A stretch of DNA of 64,000 nucleotides from Rhynchosporium graminicola (lineage: Eukaryota > Ascomycota > Leotiomycetes > Helotiales > Ploettnerulaceae). The stretch covers positions 372,001 to 436,000 of the forward strand of contig FJUW01000040.1 in the NCBI GenBank assembly GCA_900074885.1. Direction: 5' to 3'. Shown in pieces: positions 1 to 12,096 of this stretch (positions are counted from its first letter, which is position 1; each line of letters opens with the position of its first letter). The translations under genes and the position numbers were made by a program. The notes under the pieces are model-generated. The model had not been told where the DNA came from, ran no database searches, and worked only from the letters and a program-made list of their open reading frames with translations.

Positions 1-123
1 AGAGGCAACAAGACTTCTGCAGCGTATTTCACAACTACCGCGAACGTGACAGGAACTGCACAAGGCGACAGGTGGCTTGTTGAGCATGCTCAGTTGGATA
101 AGCTTAAAGTCAAGCCAATCTGA
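1..123 (+). CDS. 3' end of a protein-coding gene entering from the left
   Basis: Frame 1 is open from the first base for 40 codons and ends at TGA 121-123. The composition is protein-like (ending HAQLDKLKVKPI) and CpA/TpG are not depleted, unlike the transposon block, so this is probably the last exon of a real gene. The fragment is too short to assign to a family. The true start of the exon lies outside the window. It could also be a chance open frame. Confidence 0.4.
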   Translation, partial: RGNKTSAAYFTTTANVTGTAQGDRWLVEHAQLDKLKVKPI

Positions 124-3100
124 CTGCACCAGGAGCTTGCCCAGTATTTTTAAGGGAATATGCGCTTATAGGACCTATTAAATAGATAGACGTCTGTGCT
201 GGCCTATCGCTATGATTAACTGTATAAAACATAACATCCGGCTTTGTCTCTGCTCTTGATTCTTCATTTGAACCATCGAGCTCTCATCAGCGCTTTCGAC
301 AGGTGGGTCAGCTCAATTACCCGCGTAGAACTATACCCACCCATTGAAGGTAGTAGTAAAACTGACCTGACCTGACTTAAATATACGCGGTTAGTCTTGA
401 GATCTCCAATAGGTATAACTGAACCCAATGGGGTGCCTATACGGGACAAAAAATAGAAAGAAGGAAGAGAAAGAAATCGGTGAGGTAGGGGGGAAGAGAA
501 GTGGTGCTCATATAAAAATACTCATCGATCAAAATTCAGGAGATAACAGGAAGACGAGGTCTCCCATGGGGTCTGCCGTAGGGGATCAATGATTAAATGT
601 ATAGTAGAATAGTCAATAAGCAATGGATCTGTCTCTAGATTTGATAGAAGCTCTGTTTGTAGCAATTTCAGAAAGAATTTGTCGATATCATATAGGTCAA
701 GTCACATAAACCCGTGACCTCAAGCTTCCCCCATTCCAGTGGTATAGAATCAACATTCAAGCAGTTATATCAGACAAAAAAACTAGAACTACCTATTAAT
801 AGTATAGTTCTTGATTTCGATCAACTGTACCTTTAACTAACGGTTGGGTCAAGCAGTTTTTCGAAAACTGACCTACCGGTTGAAAGCGCTGGCTCTCATG
901 CTCCTCAATCTCTGAAGGAAAGGCCGAGTGAGTTTGTTGCGATGATGCAAGTGTTCAGTACTCGCTCAAATAGGCAAGGCTGGACGCATTTGGTCCCGAG
1001 ACGACAAATACGACGGTGCATTAATAGCAACGGTCTGTATGGACCAAAAGCTGCGCAGAATCTAGCTGGGTGACTGGCTTTATCATCACACCGTACGGGT
1101 ATCCCCACGACAACTTTTTGATTCAGCTCATCGATGGAAAGTTCGAGGAAACGACACTTGTACACAACTACGGAAAGAAAATGAGAAGAGATATGTATTT
1201 CCCAGTAGGTCGAGATATTTCGATATTCCTGCCCACCCACCTTGGCGGCTTTCGCATTCCACTCTCAGCATCAATTTTTAGGACTCAACAAGCGAAACGA
1301 AGCGAGAGAATCAATAAAGCTAGGCGAAGGTGGTTGCTAAGACAGCCCCACTTTTGTCAAAACTGACCTGTCCATTCTCGAGGTAGGAGAGAAACTTCCT
1401 TAACAACATCTCAACGGTGGATTTTGTGTCGACAGGACGTAAGAGACAGCTCACCATTGATTCGGATGGTAGTCTTTAGAACAGTCAATGTCACGAAAGA
1501 TTCCTTAAATTGAATCTACCACCTCCGATTGACCAAAGTCTGCGCTTGGCCAGTAGAAGGTCGATTTATTTCCTCTTAGCCAAGAAAATGGGCGATACGA
1601 AGCGGAGACTCCAGCTGGCCTATCGGATGTAAGTTATTTAAACACTTGACGATGTCTATAGAAGTACTACCAGGATGATCTTGAAATTGATATGTTGTAG
1701 TTGAAAGCTATATATCTAAACCTGTTTCTTTACAATTTCAAAATTAATTCTATAATTTTTGGATGTATTCCAATATTATAGCTATCTCCCTCTTCCTTTT
1801 CGAAAATTTAACGATTTATTATTTTACAGGAAGTTCATGTAACCCTAGGCCCCCTCGCCAGCTTTACGCAGTTTGTTTGATTCGATTTATAGTACTAATG
1901 ATTATTCACATATGACTAGAAGTATAGGTAATACTTATAATAATCAATTATATTTAATTAATTACAACGGGATTACAACTGATTAATCAGATCTTATATA
2001 GGGAAGTACAAAACACAGCGGAGGCGATAGTACGACAGAAACTTCTATCAATATAAATAGATATAGTAGAATTACAGAGCCAGAAAGTAGCCTGATAAGC
2101 TGAGGTTGACTAAAATGCTAATTTAAATTCGAATTAGGTTTATATATATATATATGTGGTCGGAGGATTCGAAGTATATCTTAACGTAAACTTTAAGAAC
2201 CTCTGAACGCATATACATAGCCTCTCTATCATCTTGTCAAAGAGCGCTTGCTATCTGCTAAGAGCTAAGCCGACCTTAGTCAGTAATAGTCTAGCATCCA
2301 AAAGATACTATATTCCTATATTCTACTTGAAACTCTAAGTTTTAGTCAATCAATTACCTGAACTAATTGCTCTCCACCTGCACTTTGTGATACATCTTAA
2401 ACGAGTAGAGTTTAGTCATATACTAAACCTATCCTCTGATCTGAGTACTTCCCATTGATTTAACCCCTTCCATACTAGATTTCTTCTAATATTATACTAC
2501 AAGAGTTAATATTATAGGGTCCAAAGGTCTAACATTCAGGCTTATAATTGATGGCTCTCGCTCTACGATGTTTCCTAGAAGTCGTTTAGATAGTCTCAAA
2601 TGGTCTTGTTTAATCGAATGCCGCGAGGGAGTTAGGCTTTAGGTTCAGCCGTCGTGACAAGGTTTATATTCTATCCGGTAGCATACTCTTTAAATTATGC
2701 ATACACGCTATACATGACATGATATCTGTAAAAACTCATTATTAATAAAGCTGTTATGGTAAACTTGTGATATTTAGTATAACACAAGAGGGTGCGGCGC
2801 GTATAGGTAAGAAGTTTGAAGGCTCCGTCAGAAACGCGACAAAAACACGTTACGAGAACGCTTGCAGGCATACGAAGTACTAGGGGTACTAAGGAAAATT
2901 CTCGAGTGGAAAAATTATAGAGGAGCTTTCTATAACTATTTTTTACCGTTCAGAATTACAGTGCGATATCTGGTTGTTTTGATTAATTAGTAAGTGATTA
3001 CTTCTGGTCCTTTGATAATTACTTGATTTTGGTAGCTCCGGCTCAAACTTGAACGGAGTACTGTACTGGCAATGCTATAGATGTTTCGGTTAACAATTTT

Positions 3101-3139
3101 TCGACCTCGCGGTCTTGAAAAGTCTGAAGTTCCAAAGAT
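124..3139. other. Intergenic region, partly AT-rich, no recognisable gene
   Basis: I find no convincing gene. Overlapping frames on both strands around 905-1366 (98 and 111 codons) match nothing I know and mirror each other. From about 1640 to 2950 the sequence becomes AT-rich with many TA steps and frequent stops in all frames, which resembles an old decayed repeat, but no terminal repeats or protein motifs could be found. Confidence 0.4.
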
Positions 3140-4143
3140 TCATTCGAGCCACTTATGGATAGCAGGAATCTCAACGATCAAATTCTTTCGAATGTTCGCG
3201 ATGTCCTCCTCAGTTAATCCACACTTCGCAATGATGTAACCTTCGGGTCCCCCAAAATCCAGCCGAATTCTCTCCAGCGTGGCCAACATGTACACAGCCC
3301 TAATCAACCAGTCAGCAACAACAAGTAAACCTAAATAAGCTGGGCCCATTACTTCGCAGAGATGAGATTCGATGCCGCTTTGGGGTTACGTATGGCCTGC
3401 AATGCTGGGTTTTTCGAAAGGTGTTCGATGATTGATTTCTTCCACTCGGTTGTCAGACCCTGCTCAGTCAATGAATACTCATGAGCAACAATCTCATCCT
3501 CAACTCCACAAAGTGACAAGACTAAAGCGCAAAGTACCCCTGTCCTGTCTTTGCCTGCCGTACAGTGAACGATGAGAGGCTTATCAGGCTCGTTTGCAAG
3601 ATGTAACAGAATTATTCGGAAAGAATCTTGCGCTCCTGCTCGCAAAATGTATCCGTACGAATTTGCGAAACCCTGTTTGACATCAGCTACATTTTTTCAG
3701 ATCAAAAGAAATACACGTACTCCAGGGTTACCATCAGCGTAATCCTTTAACCTCAGAGCAAGTGCTTCAGGGCTATAGTCTTCTCCCTTAAACACAGGCG
3801 CAAAGATCCTCTTACAGCCTTCCCACTCGATAACATCTCCCCGTCCGACAGCCCTGTTCTTCTCAAGTTCTGAATTCGAACGCAGATCATATATATGAGT
3901 GATGCCGAGTGCATTGATTTCGAATATACCATCTCTTGTGACCAAGCTTGGTTCCGCACATCGATACAAGAAGTTCTGCCTGATCGAATGATTTGCCGGA
4001 CTTGGTACTGGATAGCCACCCAAGTCCCTGAAATTCAAAATGCCAGCAACGTTGATAAAAGGTGATTGGAGAGTATTTGAATAACTATCCAGCTCTAAGT
4101 TTGCCATCTTAATGTTACAGTTGTTTCGACCGACGTCTCTCAT
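3140..4143 (-). CDS. Tyrosine phosphatase, Y_phosphatase3 (OCA/Siw14-like) family
   Basis: This is a predicted cytosolic protein-tyrosine/dual-specificity phosphatase of 300 residues. Exons are 4143-3721, 3672-3353 and 3299-3140, with introns GTACGT..CAG (49 bp) and GTAATG..TAG (53 bp); the spliced length of 903 nt closes the frame. The N-terminal part has the family signature NFRDLGGYPVP and a YRCAEPS segment. The catalytic P-loop HCTAGKDRTG lies at about residues 177-186, with nucleophile Cys178 and Arg184 in the C-X5-R arrangement. The C-terminal part (YMLATLERIRLDFGGPEGYI) also fits the family. Physiological substrates of such fungal enzymes are mostly unknown and may be phosphotyrosine or inositol phosphates. 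An in-frame ATG at 4107 (MANLELD) is an equally possible start. No operon-like context. Confidence 0.88.
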
Positions 4144-5785
4144 ATGAATCGAGAGCAGGGAAGTACCTTTAGATACAGGTTACAGGCTGTAGTCCTTCTA
4201 GGATTTAGGATTTCGTATGCTCCCGAGGGCAGCCTTAATCAACTCCACCTTAGCTAATCAAATACTAGTTTCAGTCAGCACTCCGTTCATCACAGATTTA
4301 TTACTTGCTGTGGAAGCTTTAGGCAGGATTTAAGAAATACGAAGTTTGTGGAATATTACCAGAATTTCTTCGCAGGTCGGTATGGAGAAGGGTCTCTTCG
4401 GCTTGAAGTCTTACAATTTACTGAATCCAATTCCCGTTAATCTAATATTCCTCCCATTAGTTATATGCCACATGAATAGTGACCTTCAATACAAATGACT
4501 CTCAAAAATGTACCCACACATGACATATGGCGTTGTAAGGGGGTTGCCAATTGTATTATTTAGTGGTAGACCTTCCTGCTGAGCCTATTGGAATCCCATC
4601 AAAAGCAATATTGTATCTTTTGCTTTTCGTGTTTCAGGCTACGAGTATTTGGAGTACGTTCCTATTCTACGAGAACTCCCATCTCCTTTCCTGATTCTTA
4701 AGCTTGACTCCCTGCCACCTACTATACCGGCCGCACGGTTAGAATTCGCCAAAGTGTGGTATATCCTGTGATAGATGCCGCTTGTCTAGCTCGCAGTGTG
4801 ACATATTATGCTCTCTCTGCATGAATTAGTGGTGGTGATGGGGGCGTTCTCCAGCACCGTATTAGTATGTGATCGGCAGGACATCTACGTATGCTCAAAT
4901 GGGCAGGAGAGCAATGACGCATGGAAGAAGTACTCGGATAGATAACGCGAAAGATTTACTAAAGTCCTATGTTCCGTTCCTTCCCATTCGATAGCCTCAT
5001 TTGAATGATCGGATGTGGAAAACATCCTAGCAACAATTTTATATCGGTCACCGTGAGCTGCTGCATATTCCTAGCAGTGGCACGGAATCAATCCAGTCCC
5101 GATCTGCGGTAAGCACATCGTATAGATCTTGTACTATTTTCTTACTCGGTGTCCGAATTTGGATTTCTGTCCATTTCGATATCGACGTTGATTCGACCAC
5201 TCATACAATAACTTGAAATACCCCGCTTCTGCGAGGTGAATTGAAACCCTCACATGCTGGCATATCTGTGTGCGTTCCACCTTGGTGGCTTAGGAGTAAA
5301 ATATGCAGGTAGCTACGAATGGCGATACTCTTTCCAAGGGACTTCTGCATTCCTGCATGCATGTATTGGGCCCTAAAACGACATGTGTAAGTGGCTTCGT
5401 GCCAGCATGTGACGGCGTGCCAGCACGATCGCCTTTTTTTCATTGGCTGAAACCCGAGTCGTGTTCGTACGTCCTAGCACGTCCCCGGCTGCTCTGGGTC
5501 GTGCATGGCCGATGAATCTGGCCGGCTTATCTATGAATACTTTTCTTCACGAGGATAAAAATGCTGTAAGGATTGCCAGGTTGGTTGCAAGTGTGGGGGA
5601 GACTATCACGGAATTACACGATACATCAGACACGTGAATACTTGCTGCTTATATATACTACTGTATTCATCCCTTTTGGCTCGTTGTCAAGTTCGATACA
5701 TCAACTTCTTCATATCGATACTCCAAAACATATACTACTTCCAGCCAAGCCTCAGCTCACTATCATACAATCCCGCAACTTCAAC
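4144..5785. other. Intergenic region
   Basis: Base composition is normal. Several short overlapping frames (for example around 5201-5637 on both strands) match nothing I know and lack a supporting exon structure. A TATA-like stretch and pyrimidine-rich sequence at about 5650-5780 precede the small frame at 5786 and could be its promoter. Nothing else seen. Confidence 0.4.
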
Positions 5786-5956
5786 ATGCCTTCTCAAGAG
5801 CATATTCCAGCCTGGGTTCGTGACTTGCAATTGGCAGCCAGTACCGATGCTAGGATTCAGCCATGGAAACCATTGGTGCAGGAAGCGAATGGGAAGATTA
5901 CCGACACATTCGATGTCCAACGAGATCAAGAAGGAACAAGGAAGGCAGTGCCATAG
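5786..5956 (+). CDS. Possible small hypothetical protein (56 aa) or first exon
   Basis: An ATG in a good fungal context (TTCAACATGCC) opens a 56-codon frame beginning MPSQEHIPAWVRDLQL and ending at TAG 5954-5956. A TATA-like run and a pyrimidine-rich leader lie upstream. I do not recognise the protein. It may be a tiny gene, the first exon of a decayed gene, or chance. The 500 bp up to the next gene (5957-6454) hold no other recognisable coding sequence and presumably include that gene's promoter. Confidence 0.28.
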   Translation: MPSQEHIPAWVRDLQLAASTDARIQPWKPLVQEANGKITDTFDVQRDQEGTRKAVP

Positions 5957-6454
5957 CTGGCAGCAAACTACTTCTTCATACACAAGTTCTCTCTGTAAGT
6001 ACATCGACACATATGACCTAAAGTCGGACCTGACAGTGTAGGCTATGATTGAGGCCGTGAGAGGGAACAGCAGGTTCAACTTCTGCATCGTTAGGATGGA
6101 ATGAGGGAACATTTTGCCGGTATCTCTATAGCCCGGGGTACTATGTCTTGAGGAATCAGCGTAGTTAACATACACACAACACGTTCATTAATGGAGCTTC
6201 ATTCTGCGCTTCTCTCGAAATGCCTGCCACTCACCAGTGATCATTTCCTCATTTCATCGGAAGTATTCATCTTGTAAACATAACCGAGGGTAGTTGACGA
6301 GAAATTGTCAACTAGCCCATATCACACGAGTCAAATATATATAAGCCCCGACTTCGCGCACACTCTGATTCCAAGATCTACTTTACCGAGTCTACGCTTG
6401 ATTACACCTGCCAAAAACGTGAAATTCAGGCCCACTTTTCTTGCTTTACCCATC

Positions 6455-7561
6455 ATGACGCGCGATGAGTTGATCAGCATTCAGTATGCAACACGGAGCC
6501 CGAGACATGACTTTGAAAAACCTTTTCAAATCGCCAGCAGCTTTCCAGGCGAGTACACAAAGTCCAACATCGACTTCACACATGCGGTGGCAGAGGTCAT
6601 CCACGACCTACGGGGGAGCCAGGACGCTTACGGCATAGACTCCCATGGGTTTGCGGTCATTGAACATTATTCTGCGATGGTGGACTGGTCTGACAAAGAG
6701 GCAATTGAGAGGTTGTACCTTCCAGAAGTGGAAAAGATCATGACTGCTCATTTGGACAATGTCAACGAGGTCTACTTCTTTAACTGGCGGGTGAGACTCT
6801 TCTTTCCTCTTTACTGCCTTGCCTTAGCTCAGAGATATTACCAGAAAAGGAAGAACAGGCCTTACAAGGATGAAGGAATCCAGGAAATTGATATGAATGA
6901 CGGCAGTCAGTATGTGCTGCCAGCCGATTTTGTCCACGTAGGTAAGAGTTCATCTGCTATTTGGTCTGATTATCAGCAGTTCGCTGATCTGCACAAAGAT
7001 CATTCTCCTGTTAACGTCGTCGAGCTTGTACAGCGCTATATGGGCGCGCGGGCTGTCGATCTCCTCCGCGGAAGAGTTCGAGTTATCAAGTATGCTGTCT
7101 CTCTGCCTTTATAGATGCTCATTATAGCTAATGCACTAGAGTTTCTGGAAGCCTATCTCGCCATACCCTATCCAAGATGCGCCATTAGCGCTGTGTGATG
7201 GAACTTCCGTGACAGATGCCGATTTCATGACTGCCGACCATGTTAGAATGCAGATTCAAGGCGAGACACGACTTCTGCTCTATAGACCTGGGTTTCGATG
7301 GCATTATTTAAGCGATCAAGAGGAGCACGAGGGCTACCTCATCAAGATTTTCGATTCCCTCAAAAGTGTGCCAGCGCAATGTAAGTTGAAGCCGAACCTG
7401 GACAGTGGTCAGTGGTCAGATTTTCAAGCTATTAATACCTTCCAGCCTGCCCTCACACTGCCTTTCAACACCGCAATATTCCTGTTGGGTGTCCTCCAAG
7501 AGAAAGCATAGAGGTGAGAGCATTGGTATTCACCTACGCTCGAATACAGGGACACGTGTAG
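6455..7561 (+). CDS. AsaB/CmcJ-like hydroxylase/desaturase (GA4-desaturase-like family)
   Basis: Predicted Fe(II)-type oxygenase of the fungal family named after AsaB of the aspergillic acid pathway and the bacterial cephem-methoxylase subunit CmcJ; members tailor secondary metabolites, substrate here unknown. Proposed exons are 6455-6790, 6833-6941, 6999-7089, 7142-7380 and 7446-7561, giving 296 residues; the first intron (6791-6832, 42 bp, in frame) is uncertain, and retaining it gives 310. Family landmarks seen: HGFAVIEH at about 63-70, VHVDHSP with His147 and Asp149, INFWKPI, LALCDGTSV, RWHYLSDQ, LIKIFDS, then CPHTAF with His262 and PPRESIEVRALVF. H147/D149/H262 is my inferred iron triad. 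The HVD motif appears only after the 57-bp intron 6942-6998 is removed. The start is the first ATG before the conserved N-terminal region. Confidence 0.83.
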
Positions 7562-7708
7562 GAAGAGTCTCATGGAGATTTATTTGACTTTTATTTCCTT
7601 AAAGCAATATCAAAGACCATGTAGCTACCATTTCATCATGCGCAAACGCCTTTCTTCACAACAGCTCACAGTTTCAAATGGTTGAGCTTACTGGCCGGGC
7701 GGAGATGA

Positions 7709-9224
7709 TCAGGCATCCTCTGCGGCGGTCTCTTCGATATTAGGAGCATACTTGTCGAGAAGATACATCAGCTTGCCGTAGGTCCTGGATGTGTTAGAGC
7801 TTCTACATTAGAACAGAATTCTTTTTATGAGGGGACTCACTCTTCGCGATTGCTATCTCTATTGTGGCATGCAGCCGCGTGGATCGAAGTACATGCGCTG
7901 TAAAGCCTGTGGCGGTCCTCGAAATGCTCAGCAGGCTCGCTTACACCCATCTGAGAAAGATACTCCTTCATATAAATCTCACGACCGATCACAAGATTAG
8001 GGAGGGGGCGCCACATTCCCAGCTCCATTTCATGATGAGCGTAATATGAGCTAGCATCGAATATGTAGATCTCTCCAGTTTTAGGATCCGTCCCAATGTT
8101 GCCTTCCCACAAATCTATTGGCATGTTAGCTTGCAGATTCACTGATCTTCGATGTCAAACACCCACCTCCATGGATAAGAGATGGTTTTATCGACCGTCC
8201 CTCGGCTTCCAAAGGTCCCAACAACTGCGGAACAACGTGTGACATGGCCAAGTCGACGAGATGACCCAAATCTTTCCACGGACCATTTATCTTTTCATCC
8301 AATGCTAGTGATCCTCGAAAGAGCTGCTCAAAGAACTTGGACCAATTCTGGTTCCAGGATGTCTCCAAAGGAAGATTTCCTCGCACTGGCTTGATTGGAA
8401 ATCCAAACATCCCGGTTGGTGACTCGCTGGACTTATGAAGCGTGACGAGTTTCTTACAGAGGCTCATGGGATCCGGATCTTGATGCTTGAGATCAAGCAG
8501 GTCACGGATGTAGAAATATGTCTTTGGTTCCGAAACGGACAACTGTCCCCAGCCATAAGACTTTGGGACGAAGTTCTCGGACACTTTGTGGATATCATCC
8601 ATTGATAGGAACTCCGACTCTAACATTGCTCGACCCTGATCATATTCTGCACACTAGGAGGTGTCAATTTCAACGCAAAAAGGGTACTTGAAATCATTCT
8701 GACCTTCAGGAAGTACGCCTTTGCCTCGCCTGCAAGCGTTGTGTCGATCTTCGCAGCCACAGTCCATTCAGACTGAGCAAGAAGGTTGCAAGCGTGAACT
8801 ACCGTACCAGGAGGAAGTTCTGAACAATTAGCCTCGCTTCTCGGATACAAGGAGACTTTGACCCACTGTCAATGACCACCTGGTCCAACGGGAAGTCTCC
8901 TTCAACGACCTTACCGCCGCTGACGCCAGGAGTGACATTTGGTGGGCCAGTAATCAATCGAGGTGGGATCTTCCACTCGTCTGTCATATTGCTGCTCTGG
9001 AAGCGGATATGCGTAGAGTATGGACGCAAAAGTTGTGTAAGAGGATGATATTGGGAAGACTGTGCGGCCTTGGCGGTAGTTGATGAGCACGAAGGTGAGG
9101 CTGGACAAGATGTGTTCAAGGGTATCACGTGTGCACGAGATAGTTGGCCAGACCCTAACAGGCTCTTTGTCTTGAAGGATAGGTATGCTCGAGTGGGAAA
9201 GCGATGGCAAGAGTTGGGTGGCAT
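7709..9224 (-). CDS. Fructosamine/ketosamine-3-kinase-like protein (paralogue A)
   Basis: Member of the fructosamine-kinase branch of the aminoglycoside-phosphotransferase fold. Relatives phosphorylate ketosamine or ribulosamine adducts on glycated proteins; the substrate here is unknown. Exons 9224-8867, 8819-8704, 8653-8167, 8114-7841 and 7784-7709 (introns 47-56 bp) close the frame. Counting from the ATG at 8987 the protein has 357 residues: ATP-lobe segment with YFLKCAEYDQGRAMLESEF, substrate loop FGFPI, catalytic HGDLWEGN (Asp242, Asn247) and metal-binding IFDA (Asp261), then HHEMELGMW and DRHRLYS. An in-frame ATG at 9224 (context CACAATGCC) would add 79 residues rich in Arg, Ser, Thr and Leu with almost no acids, ending LLRPYSTHIRFQSSN, which looks like a mitochondrial presequence. 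Same orientation as the paralogue at 10716-12096. Confidence 0.87.
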
Positions 9225-9318
9225 TGTGCAGATGACTGATTGATAGCTTGAGTGCAGAACAGAATTCCGAAAGCAATTCTGCGGCAGTCAGTCTTTACGA
9301 AGCTGTAGAGTTTTCAAC

Positions 9319-9345
9319 TCCTCCTCCTCCTCCTCCTCCTCTTCA
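9319..9345. repeat. CTC/GAG trinucleotide microsatellite
   Basis: About eight consecutive CTC units lie roughly 100 bp upstream of the likely start of paralogue A. On the minus strand it reads as a GAG purine tract in that gene's promoter or 5' leader. Such tracts vary in length between strains. Confidence 0.8.
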
Positions 9346-9481
9346 CTCCGAAGAATTGGAACACAAGCCCATCCTCCATCCATCACATGACTTGACATGA
9401 CTTGACTTCAGCCTCCTCACCTCAGTGAAGCACTCTTGTAGTGCGATTAAGCTCGCGAGTCCCGTTTCAAAAGTCTAAAAT

Positions 9482-10036
9482 ATGGGGGACAGCTCCCTAC
9501 CCGGAATTCAGAGCTTGGACCACACTCCTGCCTCAGGCATCTTTCCCCACACCCCAACACACCACTACCTACCAACCTCCACTCAATGGCAAGGCTACGC
9601 CTCCGCCACCACGCGCGCCCGCCTGAGATGGTTTGTTGCTCAGCAACCCGCAGCTCTTCCCATCCCGTCCCCGTCCCATGCACGGAGGCTTCCGACATGC
9701 CTACTTGGCGTGTGGAAAGATAATGAACTTCTGCAAAGCCTTTTGGAACTAAGCCAATTGGCAACGGCGATCATCTTGGTCAGTGATGACAGCCTGATGT
9801 GCGACAAGAGGATAAACATATCCCGTCTTCACGCCCAAGAGGATGTGGTGTCTGGAGCCGAGCTGATACAACGCTGGCCCGGAGGGCTACCTACCCACCT
9901 TAGTGACTACTATGGGATTAAACCCGAAAGAGTGCTTCACGACAAACGAGAAGATTTGACCTGCAGCTGCGAAGGGTTCACCAAAGTGCGGCACTCCAAA
10001 AACGGATCCAAGGGGGTGCATCTCTGCCCTATCTAA
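9482..10036 (+). other. Unrecognised 184-codon open frame between the two kinase genes
   Basis: An ATG-initiated frame of 184 codons without introns lies in sequence of normal composition. It has no domain I recognise, is rich in Pro, His, Arg and Ser near its start, and has no signal peptide or membrane segment. Shorter open frames overlap it on the other strand. It may be an orphan gene or chance; I lean towards chance. The following stretch, 10037-10715, holds no recognisable gene. Confidence 0.18.
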
Positions 10037-10715
10037 TTCATATCCGGGAGGGGGAAGAGGCGGGTGTCTAATCCGAGTCCTTGCATTTTCAAGTATATCA
10101 AGGCGTCCAGTCTGCAATGATTGCCGGAATCTCATATTACGTGCTGAGTTTGAGGAATTCTCATGTTTTTTACGACGACTGCTACACATATGTTAACGCT
10201 TGCACTAGCTGGTGTCACACCAAATCCTCGCTACCACTTTAGCCCTACAATCTTGTTTGATAATGCAAATGTGGCATGGTACTAACGCTCAGCATGTTGG
10301 TAATATGCCAATATCACTTGAGGCGCGCAAGTCAGAACCTCAGTGGCTGTCCAAAGACACACGTCCTTGCCGCCTTCGCAGAGCCATGCAATTAGGAACA
10401 AAGCATCAGCTTAAGAACGAATGCCACGTCAGGGTGGCTTTTTCATCATCAGACGTGCTCTCAGCCGTTGCAATTAGAGATAACCTGGTTTTCTGGATGT
10501 GAAAGGTTTATGTGCATGCAAAGCAGACTCCAATGCTCGGTGAGCAAATAAGGTGTAAGCGAGGGACCAATTCATTGCTTGCTTTCAGCTGAGGCAGATG
10601 TGTTCATGTAAGCAGGTTGGTGTAACTTTCGGCTTCTATTTGATATCTGGGGCTGGAAATGATTGAGGCCTATGAAAACTAGAGTTTTGAATCGGGAACT
10701 GTGCTCCAAGACCTT

Positions 10716-12096
10716 TCATTCCTCCGGTAGTTGATCCATAGGATGACCTCCGTGAGTTATTCTGTACTCCTCCTCCCAGCCTTCGAATCCCTTCGGATAC
10801 TTGGCGATCAATTGTTCCATAGTTTTCATGACACTGCAAGCTATCAGCGAGGACTCTTTGTTCACCTGGGTTGTGACATACTCTCGTCTGAATCGTAGTG
10901 AAGAGCTGTACGCAATCGAAGAATGTAAATCAAATCGACTGTGTCTTGTTAACAGCTATAAATAATATTTGCTTGATGAATCGTGACTGACATCGAGTAC
11001 AATGCATTGCGATCATCGTGGTCTTCTTCCGGTGCAGAGATTGCAAAGTGCCTTTGATATGCTTTGATATACGATTTCCCGAATCGATATCGCAGTGCCC
11101 TCCAAGTCCCGATTTCGTCTATGATATGTGAGTTAGGTACTGATCTGCTCGCGAAAATTCTTACATTCATTATGGGCCCAGAAAACGCAGGCATCAAACA
11201 CAATGGGCTTCCCGGTGGCATTGTCAGTGCAGCAGTTTCCGTACCAAAGATCACCATGTATCAAGACGGGCGTGATAGAGTTTAAGATTGTGAGAGGTCG
11301 AAGCAAGCGTGGGATGACTTTTTCGTAGAGTTGCTCCACAAGAGCGTCGAGCTCCGCGCTGGTTCCGTGGACAGCTGCTTCGCGCTCTAACATCCGTACC
11401 ATGCCTTGGTGATAAAATTCCTCCCATGTGTCGCACCAGGTATTATCTTGCGCAGTGAAACCCATATGGGTTGGAACTGGAAAGCCAAATTTTCCTGGAG
11501 AGAGCGGTATCGACGCTTTGTGAAGAATTGCGAGTTTGGAGGTGAAGCTATCGATCTCGGGCAGTTCCTCAGTCATATCGCTATTATTGGGATCGAAGAT
11601 CAGTCATCGTCATCAGGAAGACGCAAATATATGCAGGCTAGACTTGCTTCAGAGTTTCAAGTTGTGTACTCACTGAAAGTCACACAGGAAAAAATGGAAT
11701 TGGGATAGTGTTTTGTAGGTACCCCATGCGTGTGGTTTTGGGACGAAATCGGGTGTAAGTGAGTACAACAAGGACATGCTCTCGAACTCCCCTCTCATCA
11801 TTCCCATGCCATTATCACCCTCGGCAACCTTCAAGAACCAATATTTAAGCGTACCATCTGATAATGTTGTCGAAAGCCGTGCTGTCTGTGTCCAGAAGCT
11901 GGAACCGTGTGGTACAATGCCCTTCACCTCAGAGCCTGCTGGCAATTCTGCAGAGACAGATCAGCTGGAATAGCGTGTAAATCCGAGTAGCAGAGTCCTT
12001 ACCGGCGATCACGTTGATGTCAACTGCTTCAAATGGGCTGGGTCCTGTTCTGAGAGGTGGCACGTAGCCATCACTACATTCCGTGACATCGGGCAT
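10716..12096 (-). CDS. Fructosamine/ketosamine-3-kinase-like protein (paralogue B)
   Basis: Second member of the same family, 361 residues. Exons: 12096-12003, 11947-11674, 11580-11165, 11118-10992, 10938-10882 and 10833-10716; spliced length 1086 nt. It starts MPDVTECSDGYVPPLRTGPS; an ELPAGSEV boundary, then YWFLKVAEGDNGMGMMRGEF, PDFVPKPHAWGTY, FGFPVP, catalytic HGDLWYGN (Asp233, Asn238), VFDA (Asp252), HNEYEIGTW, DDRNALYSIRFDLH and a C-terminal KYPKGFEGWEEEY. All catalytic residues of the fold are present. The last intron (10834-10881, GTATGT..GCTGATAG..CAG) is 48 bp, in frame and without stop, so it could be retained. It shares the family layout with paralogue A but is clearly diverged, so this is not a recent duplicate. 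Confidence 0.88.

Noticed and set aside
905..1366. Overlapping frames of 98 and 111 codons on opposite strands
   Set aside because: The minus-strand one starts at GTG, neither shows a domain, and they mirror each other in the same interval; no introns or promoter support a gene.
5201..5637. Cluster of overlapping frames of 64-80 codons on both strands
   Set aside because: Mutually overlapping, no recognisable motif, and the sequence looks like a promoter or intergenic region.
5735..6175. 146-codon minus-strand frame opposite the small frame at 5786
   Set aside because: No family resemblance and start context unsupported; it spans the presumed promoter of the oxygenase gene.
10212..10502. 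96-codon plus-strand frame
   Set aside because: No domain, no neighbours in frame, and typical of chance length in this composition.
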